A stretch of 64,000 bases of DNA, from contig OZ241346.1 of assembly GCA_965199875.1 (NCBI GenBank), positions 3,782,001 through 3,846,000 of the forward strand, written 5' to 3'. Positions 28,884-38,466 of this stretch are shown piece after piece (the first letter of the stretch is position 1; each line of letters begins with the position of its first letter). Source of the DNA: VXYL01 sp965199875. GTDB taxonomy: Bacteria; Pseudomonadota; Gammaproteobacteria; Pseudomonadales; Azotimanducaceae. The notes below the pieces were generated by a model. That model was given only the letters and a program-made list of their open reading frames with translations, had not been told where the DNA came from and did not search any database. Both the position numbers and the translations under genes were made by a program.

Positions 28884-29249
28884 CTAGGCGAGGTCTTCAA
28901 TGCCAACGCCAAGTGCCGCCGCGAGGCGCTTCAAGGCGTCGACGGAGCCTTGCTTTGCGCCACGCTCGATGGCGGACAGGTAGGAGCGCGAGACGTCCGC
29001 GGCGGCGGCCAAATCCGTGGCCTTCATGCCCCGCATCTCGCGCCACACGCGCACCGGGCTTTCCCCGTCCCACATGCGCCGAGCAAAGACGATGGGCACA
29101 TCTTCTTCGTCCGGGTCCTCGCGGACTCGGCGCATTGCTTCCGCGTCCGCCGCTTCCGCCAGTGCTTCGCGCAACTCCTCGTATTCGTCGAGCGGCACGA
29201 TTGCCAACACGCGGTTGGCGACGGCCACCGTTTGGAGCTGGGGCTTCAC
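28884..29249 (-). CDS. XRE-family antitoxin (HigA/RelB-like)
   Basis: 121 residues from GTG. The N-terminal ~60 residues resemble a Phd-like segment (VLAIVPLDEYEELREAL), and the C-terminal helix-turn-helix is MKATDLAAAADVSRSYLSAI plus ALKRLAAALGV. Its start overlaps the end of the degraded RelE toxin (GTGA), so the pair was a toxin-first operon. It is intact although the toxin is not, and would bind its own promoter. Confidence 0.85.
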   Translation of the reverse strand: MKPQLQTVAVANRVLAIVPLDEYEELREALAEAADAEAMRRVREDPDEEDVPIVFARRMWDGESPVRVWREMRGMKATDLAAAADVSRSYLSAIERGAKQGSVDALKRLAAALGVGIEDLA

Positions 29250-29530
29250 GGCTTGTAGTCCTCTCCTCTCGGCCAACTTGGCGCACGCGCAACCAACGTC
29301 GGCGATGGTCGATCTCGTACAACACGCGCCAGTCGCCGACCCGCAGTCGAAAGCCCGGCACACCCTGCAGCGGCTTGATGTTGTTATTTCACCGCCATCG
29401 GATCGGCAGCCAACGCTGACAATTTGTCGTCGATGTTTCGGCGAACATTCTTTGGCAGCTTGCGCATCATTCGTGTAGCGTCCTTCGACAACAACAATGA
29501 GTATGGCTCGGCTTGATTTGTCGCGCTCAA
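29246..29530 (-). pseudogene. RelE-family toxin gene with two frameshifts
   Basis: Three frames together give a complete RelE: MMRKLPKNVRRNIDDKLSAL and AADPMAV in the first, then NNNIKPLQGVPGFRLRVGDW and RVLYEIDHRRRWLRVRQVG in the second, then RGEDYKP and the stop that overlaps the antitoxin GTG. The first break, near 29387, is one extra base in an A-run; the second, near 29268, is one missing base. The likely start is TTG 29530. RelE toxins cleave mRNA at the ribosome; this one should be non-functional as read. Confidence 0.75.
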
Positions 29531-30035
29531 TGCTCATTCCGTGTTCTGGCGCAGGCGCTCGTATGGACCGGTCGCGGACTGAACCATACTCCCCTGACAG
29601 GACGTTTTGCAAGAGTATTCGCCATGGGGGGATTATCGCGAGAAGGTTGACTTCGTACTCGGGCCTGCTGGCATCGTTCTGGATGCTCGACTGCACCCGT
29701 GGCAACGAGGCCGGGATGATCAACTGGGACGACCACGCCGGCACCCGTCGACCATGTCGATGTCGCGACGTTGAGTCGGATGCTCGCCGACGCCGACAGA
29801 TGCCTTGGGACTTCCCGGCTGCTGACCCAAGCCCGACCCGCGCCAAGGCACAGAACCGGCGACTCCCAGCCGAAGTCGTCCCGCCACATGGAAGGCAACG
29901 CCGCTTCCAGCAGGAAGTCCAGCGGCTTGCCTTCCAGCCACACCTTGTAACCTCGGCGCTTTCAGTGCTTCGGCACGTCGCATGCTTGGCTAGCGAGTGC
30001 CCTTTGAAGACCTCCTGGCGGTGCGCGTCTTCGCT
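29531..30035. other. Gene-poor stretch between toxin remnant and autotransporter
   Basis: About 500 bases. Short open frames exist on both strands, for example on the minus strand around 29527-29943 with WLEGKPLDFLLEAALPSMW, but none matches a family I recognise. It is probably decayed coding sequence. Confidence 0.4.
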
Positions 30036-33000
30036 CTACTGCTTGTGTTCCCATGTGATCAGGAGTCCGTGGTTGGGCACTCCCAGCCATTCCTGGCGAG
30101 TCAATTCCAGGGTGCTGCGGGTTCTTCCGGGCCGGTCCAGAAGGCCGCCGAAGCTGTAGCGCCGTTGGCCTGCGCCGTGATGAGACAAGGTCCCATGCAG
30201 TCTCAGCTCCCCGGTGTTTCCTCGCAAGCCGAGTCCGTAGCCCCACTCCAGGTCGAGCCGTTCCGAAGCCATGCCTGGCACCGTGTCCTGTGGCGTGCCG
30301 CCGATGCGCAGCAGCGCTTCGTTGTTCCACAACTCTCCGGCGCCGCCCGGGTATGCGCCCCATGCCGGCCTAAGCGCCAGGGAATAGCCTTGGCCCTGAA
30401 CGCCAGGGTCGAACTCCACCGTCAGACTCGCGCCCTTCTCTTCAAAGGACTGCGCGTTGTGAAAGAGCAAATACTGGCCCCTCAGGACCACTCCGAGACC
30501 CGCCGCATGGCGGTAGTCCAGGCCGCCACCGACTTCGGTTCCCGCGCCGGTTTGCGCGTCGCCGCCGTCCCAGCGCCCGCCGAACTCCAGATTCGCTCCT
30601 AGGCGCCCGCGTTCGGATGCCATCAGTTCCTTGCGTCCTGCCAACGTCAGCCGAACCCCCTGCGAGCGCGCCTTGATGTCCGGTGCGCCGCTTTCGCCGG
30701 GCTCGCCTTCTAGGAACATGACGAAAGCGTCCGACTTCAGTTCCAGATCCACGTTCCGCCAAGTGGCCAGCGACCTGTTGGCGCCTACGGCGGCCATGCG
30801 CAGACCCAGATCGAGCGTGCCCCGTGTGACCGGGGACTGGGCTTGCGCCGATCTCACGGCGTCCTGGAAATCCGCCTCGCCCCAGCCAATGCCCACCACG
30901 CTCCAAATCTCCAGTTTCTCGTTTATCTGGAAATTGGCGTAAGGCAGTACGCTGGTCAGGGAAATGTCCAGATCCCCGGCGAAGTCCGATATCCCATAGC
31001 TAATGTCCCCGCTGCTATGGGCCAAGGCCACGCCGGCAAACACGCACTCTCCGACCTTTGCGTCCATGCCCACGTAGCCGGTCACCACGTCGCCATCGGA
31101 GGACAGGCCAGTCGAAGGCTGTCCCGAAAAACGCCCGCTCGAAGCCCGGCCCCACAACGACAGGTTCCAGCCTGCGTCATCGCCGTCTTCGCCGTCGCCG
31201 CCTTCCGACAGAGCCAGCTGAAAAGAAGACCGTTGCAGGAAGTCCCTAAGGGAGAGCTGGCTGCGCCATGGGTGGTGCGAGTCGAGTTGCGGCGGCTGCG
31301 CAAGGTCGCGGCCCCATGATGCGAACGGGCCGGCAAACGCGGTTCCTCGTCGCCCGATGGAAGATCCGCCCAAGACCATCTGAGAACCACGCGCCGCCGA
31401 CGTTCCGTCGAAGCGTCCACTGATGGCGCCTACGGCATCCCGGGCCAAGGTGCGCCCGAAGCTGGCCATGGACGCCTCAAGTGCTTGGGCACGCGCGCCG
31501 GCCACGTCGTCATCGACAATGGTGCCGGTCGCCTCCGTCGTGGCCAGTTCCGCATTGCTTGGGCTGCTGAGCGTCACCGTGAAGGTCTCGTCCGTTTCCG
31601 GCGTCGTGTCCCCCAGCACCGGCACCGAAACCGTCTGTTCCGTCTCGCCCGGCGCGAACATGAGCTCGCCGCTGGCCGCCTGGTAGTCCGTTCCTGCGTT
31701 GGCGGTGCCGTCGGCGGTCGCGTAGGCCACCGTCACTGCAAGGTCGCCGGCTGTCGACAGGGTGACCGTGAAGCCGACGTCGGCCACGCCGCTGTTGCCC
31801 TCTTCCGCCCGCACGTCCGCGATGGACGCCAGCGCCGTGTCGTCGTTGACGATCGTTCCCGTCGCCTCGGCGCGGGTCAACTCCGCGTTGACCGGGCTGC
31901 TGAGCGTCAGCGTGAAGGTCTCGTCCGCTTCCGGCCGCATGTCCCCCAGCACCGGCACCGAGACCGTCTGTTCCGTCTCGCCCGGCGCGAACATGAGCTT
32001 GCCGCTGGCCGCTTGGTAGTCCTCCCCCGCGCTGGCGGTGCCGTCGGCGGTCGCGTAGGCCATCGTGACTTCGAGGTCGCCGGCCACCGACAGGGTGACC
32101 GTGAAGTCGAGGTCGGTCGCGCCGCCGTCGCCCTCTTCCATCCGCGCGTCCGCAACGGACGCCAGCGCCGTGTCGTCGTTGACGATCGTTCCCGTCGCCT
32201 CGGCGCGGGCCAGTTCCGCGTTGACCGGGCTGCTGAGCGTCAGCGTGAAGGTCTCGTCCACTTCCGGCCGCATGTCCCCCAGCACCGGCACCGAGACCGT
32301 CTGTTCCATCTCGCCCGGCGCGAACCGCAACTTGCCGCTGGCCGCCCGGTAGTCCTTCCCCGCGCTGGCGGTGCCGTCGGCCGTGGCGTAGGCCATCGTG
32401 ACTTCGAGGTCGCCAGCCACCGACAGGGTGACCGTGAAGTCGAGATCGGTCGCGCCGTCGTCGCCCTCTTCCATCCGTGCGTCCGCAACGGACGCCAGCG
32501 CCATGTCGTCGTTGACGATCGTTCCCGTCGCCTCGGCGCGGGCCAGTTCCGCGTTGACCGGGCTGCTGAGCGTCAGCGTGAACGTCTCGTCCGCTTCCGG
32601 CCGTATGTCCCCCAGCACCGGCACCGAGACCGTCTGTTCCGTCTCGCCCGGCGCGAACCGCAACTCGCCGCTGGCCGCCCGGTAGTCCTTCCCCGCGCTG
32701 GCGGTGCCGTCGGCGGTGGCGTAGGACACCGTGACTTCAACGTCGCTGGCCGGCGACAGGGTGACTGTGAAGTCGAGGTCGGTCGCGTCGTCGTCGCCCT
32801 CTTCCATGCGCGCGTCTGCAATGGACGCCAGCGCCGTGTCGTCGTTGACGATCGTTCCCGTCGCCTCGGAGTGGGCGACTTCCGCGTTGACCGGGCTGCT
32901 GAGCGTCAGGGTGAAGGTCTCGTCCGCTTCCGGCCTCTTGTCTCCGAGCACCTGCACCGAGACCGTCTGTTCCGTCTCGCCCGGCGCGAACCGCAACTCG

Positions 33001-36000
33001 CCGCTGGCCGCCCGGTAGTCCGTCCCCGCGCTGGCGGTGCCGTCGGCGGTCGCGTAGGAAACCATGACTTCGATGTTGCTGGCCGACGACAGGGTGACTG
33101 TGAAGTCGAGGTCGGCCGCACCGCTGTCGCCCTCCTCCGCCCATGCGTCCACGACGGACGCCACCACCGTGTCGTCGTTGACGATCGTTCCCGTCGCCTC
33201 GGCGCGGGCCAGCTTCGCGTTGACCGGGCTGCTGAGCGTCACCGTGAAGGTCTCGTCCGCTTCCGGCCTGGTGTCTCCGAGCACCTGCACCGTGACCGTC
33301 TGTTCCGTCTCGCCCGGCGCGAACTGCAGTTCGCCGCTAGTCTTCCGGTAGTCCGCCTCCGCGCTGGCGGTGCCGTCGGCGGTCGCGTAGGCCACGGTCA
33401 CCTGCCGGACGTTCGCCGCGCTCAAACTCACCGTGAACGTCAGATCGGCCGTTCCGCTGTCGCCCTCACGCACGCTCGGCGAAGGCGAATCGATGGACAG
33501 CGTCGGCACATCGTGGATGGTCACGTCCACCGTGTCGGTGTCGCTCTCCCCGGCTGCCGTCACCGTCAACGTGAAGGTCAGCGTCGCGTCCGCCGCCACG
33601 TCCGGCGCCCTGAAGCTTGGCCTCGCGCTCGCAGCGCCCGCCAGAGTCACCCTCGGGCTGCCCCCCGTCTGGTGCCACGAGTAGGTCAGCTCCTCGACTC
33701 TCGACACTGTCGTTCCGCTCCCGTCCAGGCGGACCGCGTCGCCCTCGTCCACCGTCTGGTCCGGCCCCGCGTCTGCCGTCAGCGAAAGAGGGGGAGGCGG
33801 AGGAGGGGGAGGCGGAGGAGGGGTGAAGACCACCGTCACGTCCACCGTGTCGGTGTCGCTGTCCCCGGCTTCCGCCACCGTCAGCGCGAAGGTCAGCGTC
33901 GCGTCCTCCGTCACCTCCGGCGCTATGAAGTTGGGCGTCGCACTCGTCGCGTCCGTCAGCGTCACCGTCGGCCCCCCCGTCTGGCGCCACGAGTAGGTCA
34001 GCGCCTCGCCGCCGGACCCCGTCGAGCCGCTCCCGTCCAAGTAGACCGTATCGCCCTCGTTCACCGTCTGGTCCGGTCCCGCGTCCGCGGTCAGTAGTGG
34101 GGGTGTGAAGATCGGGCCAGACGACTCGACCGTCACGTCCACCGTGTCCGTCTCGAATTCCCCGCTCTCTCCGCCGAGCGTTATCGTCAGGGTGAAGGTC
34201 AGCGTCACGTCCGATGGCAGACCCGACGGCGCGATGAAGCTCGGCCGCGCCGTCGTGGCCCCTGTCAGCGTCACCGACGGGCCTCCTCCCGTCTGGCTCC
34301 ACGAGTAGGCTATCGACTCGCCGAACGGCACCGTCGAGCGGGTGCCGTCCAAGCGCACCGTTTCGCCCTCGCCCACCACTTGGTCCGGGCCGGCGTTCGC
34401 CAGCAGCACGAGCTCTTGCACCGTCACTTCCACCGTGTCCGTGTGGCTGGCCCCGCCGGCGGTCACCGTCAGCTCGAACGTCAGCGTCAAGTCCACCGTC
34501 GTCCTCGGCGCCGTGAAGCGCGGCCTTGGCGACGACGCGCCCGTCAGCGTCACCGTCGGGATGCCGCCGGTCTGGGTCCACGCGTAGGCCAGCGACTCGC
34601 CCTCGGGATCCCAACCGCTTCCCGGCAGCGTCACCGGGCTGCCCTCCCACACCGTCATGTCCGGCCCGGCGTTCGCGACCGGATCGTCGTTGTCGGCTTC
34701 GACCGTCAGGACCATCGTGTCCGTCATGGTTTCGTCGCCGATCGTCACCGTCATCGTGAACGTCAGGTCGGTGTTCGCCAACAGGTTCGGCGCCGTGAAG
34801 CTCGGCGTCGCCGTGTTCGCGCCGCGCATGTTCACCGTCGCGGCGCCGGCCGTATGGCGCCATGAATAGGCCGGCTGCCGCACGCCCTGCAGAACCAGAT
34901 CGGCGCCGCCGGACATGGTCCTGCCCTGCAGCATCACCGGGTTGTCTTCCTCCACCGTCTGGGCATCCCCCGCGTCCACCGTCCAGTTCACGGTGGTCGC
35001 GTTGACCGTTACGTCCACCGAGTCCGAACCGCCTTCGCCGCCGGCCGTCACCACAAACGAAAACCGCAGCACTTCGTCGGCCACCAGACCGGTCGGCGCC
35101 GTGAAGCTCGTCGTCGTCGTCGTCCGGCTCGTCAGCGTCACCGCCGGGCCGGCCGTTTGGGTCCAGCGGTATTCGGTGATCGGGTCGCCGTCGGGGTCCG
35201 AACCGCTGCCGGTCAGGGTCACCGTGGCGCCTTCGCTCACCGTCTGGTCCGCGCCCGCGTTCGCTACCGGGAAGCCGTCGTCGTCCCTGATCGTTCCGGT
35301 CCAGGTGGCCATGCTTTGCACCACGAACCGCGCGTTGGTCGGATTGCTCAGGGCCAGCTCTATCGTCTCGTCCCGCTCGGTCACCCCGTCGCCGAGCACC
35401 TCCACCGCGATCGTTCCGGTGGTCGCGCCTTGCGCGATGGTCATCGTCCCCGCGGCCAACGCCGTGTAGTCCGTGCCGCTCGTCGCCGTCCCCCTGCCGG
35501 TGTCGGCGTAGGCCACCGTAATCTGCTCGCCGGCCGGGTCGGACAGCGTTATCGTGAAGTTCAGGTTCGTCGAGCCGCTGTCGCCTTCCGCCACGCTCAC
35601 CGGGCCGGTCCGCAGCCACGCCAGGTCGTCGTCCGTGATGGTGCCTGTTCCCCGTCTATTCGCTAGTTCGAGGTTTGCGTTCGTCGGCGTCCCAAGCTGA
35701 ACTACCACCGTCTCGTCCGGCTCGTCGGTCCTGTCCCCCAGCACCTCCACCGTGATCGTCTTGCTCGTCTCCCCCGGCGCGAACAGCAATTCCTGCGAGG
35801 TATCAATTGTCTCAGTCGTCCTGTAGTCCGTGCCCCGAGTGGCCGTCGACAAGGCGGGGTTCGCCCCGTAAGGAACTGTCACCTGCCTGCTGTTCGCCGT
35901 GCTCAGGCTCACCGTGAAGGTCATGTTCCTCGAGCCGGTGTCGCCCTCGACCACGGTCGGCGAATCGATGGTGATATCCGACGTGTCGTCGTCCGTGATC

Positions 36001-38180
36001 GTGCCGGTGCCCGTGTTGGCGCTCGAATCGATGCGCGTGGAAAAGATGGGAAAAGCCCCGCTCAACTGCGCCACCACCGTCTCGTCCGGCTCGTCGAGCG
36101 TGTCGCCCTGCACCGCCACCGACACCGTCTTGCTGGTCTCGCCCGCGTTGAAGCGCAGCGTTATCCGGTTGTTCTGCAAGGACGTCGTGTAATCCGTGCC
36201 GCTCGTCGCCGTGCCGCCGGTGATCCCGAAAATCACCCTAGTGTTCGAACTGGCCGCCGGGCTCAGCCTCACCGTGAAGGTCATGTTGGTCGAGCCGCTG
36301 TCGCCCTCGTTCACGGTCGGGGAGTCGATCGAAAACGTCGGCGTCGTCCCGTCGTCGTCCCTGATGGTGCCCGTCCCGCTGCTGGCCGTCGCCGACAGTG
36401 TCGCGCCCGACGCGCTGCTCAGGGCGATCACCACGGTTTCGTCCGCCTCGACAGTCGTGTCGCCCGTCACCTCCACCGTGATCGTCCCGCTCGTCGTGCC
36501 CGCCGCCAACGTCAGCTGCCCCGCCGTCACCGCCGTGTAGTCCGTGCCCGAGGTCGCCGTGCCGGTACCGGCGTCTGCATAGTTCACCGTCACCGCGGTG
36601 GCCTTCGTCCCGCCCAGGCTCACCGTGAAGACCAGGTTCGCCGAACCGCTGTCTCCTTCGTCCACGAACGGCGAGCTGATCGACAGCGTGTCGTTGTCCG
36701 TGATGGTGCCCGTCCCTGTCCCGGTGCGGGGCGCCGTCGACACCGTCGCGTTCGTCGGGTTGCCCAGGGATATCACCACGGTCTCGTCCGCCTCGCTGGT
36801 CGTGTCGCCCTGCACCGACACGTTGAACGTCCCGCTCGTCGTCCCCGCCGTAATCGTCAGCGTGGTCGCCGACACCGCCGTGTAGTCCGTGCCCGAGGTC
36901 GCCGTGCCGGTGAGGGTGTCCGCGTAGGTCACCGTCACGTCTTGGGAGTACGCCGCGCTCAGCGTCACCGTGAAAGTCAGGTTCGTCGAACCGCTGTCCC
37001 CTTCGTTCACGCTCGGCGAATCGATCGACAGCACCGGCAACGTGTCGTCGTTGCTGATGGTGCCCGTCCCGCTGCTGGCCGTCGCGGACAGCATCGCGCC
37101 CGACGACGGGCTGCTCAAGTTGATCACCACGGTCTCGTCCGCCTCGACGGTAATGTCGCCCGTCACCGACACCGTGATCGTCTGGCTCGTCGTTCCCGCC
37201 GCGAACGTCAGCGTTTGCCCCGCGGTCACCGCGTCGTAGTCCGTGCCCGAGGTCGCGGTGCCGGTGCCGGCGTCCGCGTAGTTCACCGTCACCGCGGTGG
37301 TCTTCGAGCCGTTCAGGCTCACCGTGAAGACCAAGTCCGTCGAACCGCTGTCTCCTTCGTCCACGGACGGCGAACTGATCGACAGCGTGTCGTTGTCCTC
37401 GATGGTGCCCGTCCCGGTCGCCGTCGACACCGTCGCGTTCGTCGGGTTGCTCAGGATTATCGCCACGGTCTCGTCCGGCTCGCTGGTCGTGTCGCCCTGC
37501 ACCGTTACCGGGATCGTCCCGCTCGTCGCGCCCGCCGCGATCGTCAGCGTCCCCGCCGTCAGCGCCGTGTAGTCCGTGCCCGAGGTCGCCGTGCCGGTGC
37601 CGGCGTCCGCGTAGTCCACCGTCACGTCTTGGGAGTACGCCGCGCTCAGCCTCACCGTGAAGACCATGCTCGTCGATCCGCTGTCGCCCTCGTTCACGCT
37701 CGGCGAATCGATCGACAGCACCGGCAACGTGTCGTCGTTGCTGATGGTGCCCGTCCCGCTGCTGGCCGTCGTCGACAGTGTCGCGCCCGACGACGGGCTG
37801 CTCAGGGCGATCACGACGGTCTCGTCCGCCTCGACGGTAATGTCGCCCTGCACCGTCACGGTGATCGCTTGGCTCCTCGTCCCCGGCGCGAACGTCAGCT
37901 GCCCCGCGGTCACCGCGTCGTAGTCCGTGCCCGAGGTCGCCGTGCCGGTGCCGGCGTCCGCGTAGTTCACCGTCACCTGGCTGGCGCTCGACGCGCTCAG
38001 CCTCACCGTGAAGACCATGCTCGTCGAACCGCTGTCGCCCTCGTTCACGGTCGGCGAATCGATCGACAGCACCGGCAACGCCTGCGCGGCCGCGTCCACG
38101 GCAAACATGCACCAGGCCGCAATCAGCAGCCCGATGGCTGCGGCGGGACGGGTCGCACGAAGCAGTCTTTGTGATCTCAT
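30036..38180 (-). CDS. Giant autotransporter: Calx-beta and PKD-like repeats with C-terminal outer-membrane barrel
   Basis: 2714 residues from MRSQRLLRATRPAAAIGLL (AAGGGC seven bases upstream), with signal peptide ending FAVDAAAQA. Residues ~35-970 hold eight Calx-beta repeats (LSIDSPSVNEGDSGST, GTATSGTDY, DETVVI). Residues ~970-1557 hold six PKD/REJ-like repeats (NAGADQTVSEGATVTL, YSWxQTGG) with a poly-Pro linker. Residues ~1560-2230 hold six more Calx-beta units encoded by near-identical 333-bp DNA. The final ~480 residues are an autotransporter beta-barrel (LSLWGRASSGRFSG, YVGMDAKVG, GLDYRHAAGLGVVLRGQYLL). It is likely a surface-displayed, calcium-binding adhesin. An upstream 12-base homopolymer suggests phase variation. 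Confidence 0.92.
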   Translation of the reverse strand: MRSQRLLRATRPAAAIGLLIAAWCMFAVDAAAQALPVLSIDSPTVNEGDSGSTSMVFTVRLSASSASQVTVNYADAGTGTATSGTDYDAVTAGQLTFAPGTRSQAITVTVQGDITVEADETVVIALSSPSSGATLSTTASSGTGTISNDDTLPVLSIDSPSVNEGDSGSTSMVFTVRLSAAYSQDVTVDYADAGTGTATSGTDYTALTAGTLTIAAGATSGTIPVTVQGDTTSEPDETVAIILSNPTNATVSTATGTGTIEDNDTLSISSPSVDEGDSGSTDLVFTVSLNGSKTTAVTVNYADAGTGTATSGTDYDAVTAGQTLTFAAGTTSQTITVSVTGDITVEADETVVINLSSPSSGAMLSATASSGTGTISNDDTLPVLSIDSPSVNEGDSGSTNLTFTVTLSAAYSQDVTVTYADTLTGTATSGTDYTAVSATTLTITAGTTSGTFNVSVQGDTTSEADETVVISLGNPTNATVSTAPRTGTGTGTITDNDTLSISSPFVDEGDSGSANLVFTVSLGGTKATAVTVNYADAGTGTATSGTDYTAVTAGQLTLAAGTTSGTITVEVTGDTTVEADETVVIALSSASGATLSATASSGTGTIRDDDGTTPTFSIDSPTVNEGDSGSTNMTFTVRLSPAASSNTRVIFGITGGTATSGTDYTTSLQNNRITLRFNAGETSKTVSVAVQGDTLDEPDETVVAQLSGAFPIFSTRIDSSANTGTGTITDDDTSDITIDSPTVVEGDTGSRNMTFTVSLSTANSRQVTVPYGANPALSTATRGTDYRTTETIDTSQELLFAPGETSKTITVEVLGDRTDEPDETVVVQLGTPTNANLELANRRGTGTITDDDLAWLRTGPVSVAEGDSGSTNLNFTITLSDPAGEQITVAYADTGRGTATSGTDYTALAAGTMTIAQGATTGTIAVEVLGDGVTERDETIELALSNPTNARFVVQSMATWTGTIRDDDGFPVANAGADQTVSEGATVTLTGSGSDPDGDPITEYRWTQTAGPAVTLTSRTTTTTSFTAPTGLVADEVLRFSFVVTAGGEGGSDSVDVTVNATTVNWTVDAGDAQTVEEDNPVMLQGRTMSGGADLVLQGVRQPAYSWRHTAGAATVNMRGANTATPSFTAPNLLANTDLTFTMTVTIGDETMTDTMVLTVEADNDDPVANAGPDMTVWEGSPVTLPGSGWDPEGESLAYAWTQTGGIPTVTLTGASSPRPRFTAPRTTVDLTLTFELTVTAGGASHTDTVEVTVQELVLLANAGPDQVVGEGETVRLDGTRSTVPFGESIAYSWSQTGGGPSVTLTGATTARPSFIAPSGLPSDVTLTFTLTITLGGESGEFETDTVDVTVESSGPIFTPPLLTADAGPDQTVNEGDTVYLDGSGSTGSGGEALTYSWRQTGGPTVTLTDATSATPNFIAPEVTEDATLTFALTVAEAGDSDTDTVDVTVVFTPPPPPPPPPPPLSLTADAGPDQTVDEGDAVRLDGSGTTVSRVEELTYSWHQTGGSPRVTLAGAASARPSFRAPDVAADATLTFTLTVTAAGESDTDTVDVTIHDVPTLSIDSPSPSVREGDSGTADLTFTVSLSAANVRQVTVAYATADGTASAEADYRKTSGELQFAPGETEQTVTVQVLGDTRPEADETFTVTLSSPVNAKLARAEATGTIVNDDTVVASVVDAWAEEGDSGAADLDFTVTLSSASNIEVMVSYATADGTASAGTDYRAASGELRFAPGETEQTVSVQVLGDKRPEADETFTLTLSSPVNAEVAHSEATGTIVNDDTALASIADARMEEGDDDATDLDFTVTLSPASDVEVTVSYATADGTASAGKDYRAASGELRFAPGETEQTVSVPVLGDIRPEADETFTLTLSSPVNAELARAEATGTIVNDDMALASVADARMEEGDDGATDLDFTVTLSVAGDLEVTMAYATADGTASAGKDYRAASGKLRFAPGEMEQTVSVPVLGDMRPEVDETFTLTLSSPVNAELARAEATGTIVNDDTALASVADARMEEGDGGATDLDFTVTLSVAGDLEVTMAYATADGTASAGEDYQAASGKLMFAPGETEQTVSVPVLGDMRPEADETFTLTLSSPVNAELTRAEATGTIVNDDTALASIADVRAEEGNSGVADVGFTVTLSTAGDLAVTVAYATADGTANAGTDYQAASGELMFAPGETEQTVSVPVLGDTTPETDETFTVTLSSPSNAELATTEATGTIVDDDVAGARAQALEASMASFGRTLARDAVGAISGRFDGTSAARGSQMVLGGSSIGRRGTAFAGPFASWGRDLAQPPQLDSHHPWRSQLSLRDFLQRSSFQLALSEGGDGEDGDDAGWNLSLWGRASSGRFSGQPSTGLSSDGDVVTGYVGMDAKVGECVFAGVALAHSSGDISYGISDFAGDLDISLTSVLPYANFQINEKLEIWSVVGIGWGEADFQDAVRSAQAQSPVTRGTLDLGLRMAAVGANRSLATWRNVDLELKSDAFVMFLEGEPGESGAPDIKARSQGVRLTLAGRKELMASERGRLGANLEFGGRWDGGDAQTGAGTEVGGGLDYRHAAGLGVVLRGQYLLFHNAQSFEEKGASLTVEFDPGVQGQGYSLALRPAWGAYPGGAGELWNNEALLRIGGTPQDTVPGMASERLDLEWGYGLGLRGNTGELRLHGTLSHHGAGQRRYSFGGLLDRPGRTRSTLELTRQEWLGVPNHGLLITWEHKQ
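31500..33490 (-). repeat. Six 333-bp tandem repeats in the autotransporter gene
   Basis: Phrases such as gtcgtcgttgacgatcgttc recur with an exact 333-bp period (111 residues, one Calx-beta unit). Units from about 31820 to 33180 are nearly identical, differing by scattered single bases; the outer units are more diverged. Recombination between units could change protein length in steps of 111 residues. Confidence 0.9.
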
Positions 38181-38203
38181 TCGGTAAGCCCTTGGAGTGT
38201 GTT

Positions 38204-38215
38204 GGGGGGGGGGGG
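38204..38215 (-). promoter_or_regulatory. Poly-C tract (12 bases) in the autotransporter leader
   Basis: Twelve consecutive C on the coding strand end 24 bases upstream of the ATG at 38180. A TATAGT that could be a -10 box lies at about 38276-38281, which would put the tract in the 5' untranslated region. The frame from upstream candidate starts (ATG 38273, GTG 38318) also passes through the tract in phase, so slippage could act on transcript leader or reading frame. Confidence 0.7.
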
Positions 38216-38466
38216 CTTGCAGAATTCGGCTAGCTCCCCATCCGGCACATCGAGTGGAGCGATGGCAAATCATCCGGCGACTATACCAAAAATAAGGAGG
38301 GTTGCGGGGGTTATGCACAGGTTGGAGTACCGCGGTTTGGGCTTGATTCTCTTGGTGCGTGACGGCGTCTCACCACCGTAGTCCAGCCGCGGATTTGGCA
38401 GCGCAGGAGGCCAGCTACGTCCGGCTTGCGGGCTTCACGCCGTCGAGAGGCAGGCGAGTCGGCGGC

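Noticed and set aside
29527..29943. Minus-strand frame with WLEGKPLDFLLEAALPSMW
   Set aside because: No recognisable family and codon patterns do not separate it from noise.
24793..30035. Insertion sequence or integrase explaining the accessory region
   Set aside because: No transposase or integrase motifs or terminal inverted repeats were seen; only gene debris is present.
31485..38174. Long plus-strand frames opposite the autotransporter, with Arg-rich repeats
   Set aside because: They mirror the 333-bp repeat of the real gene and have no start context or family match.
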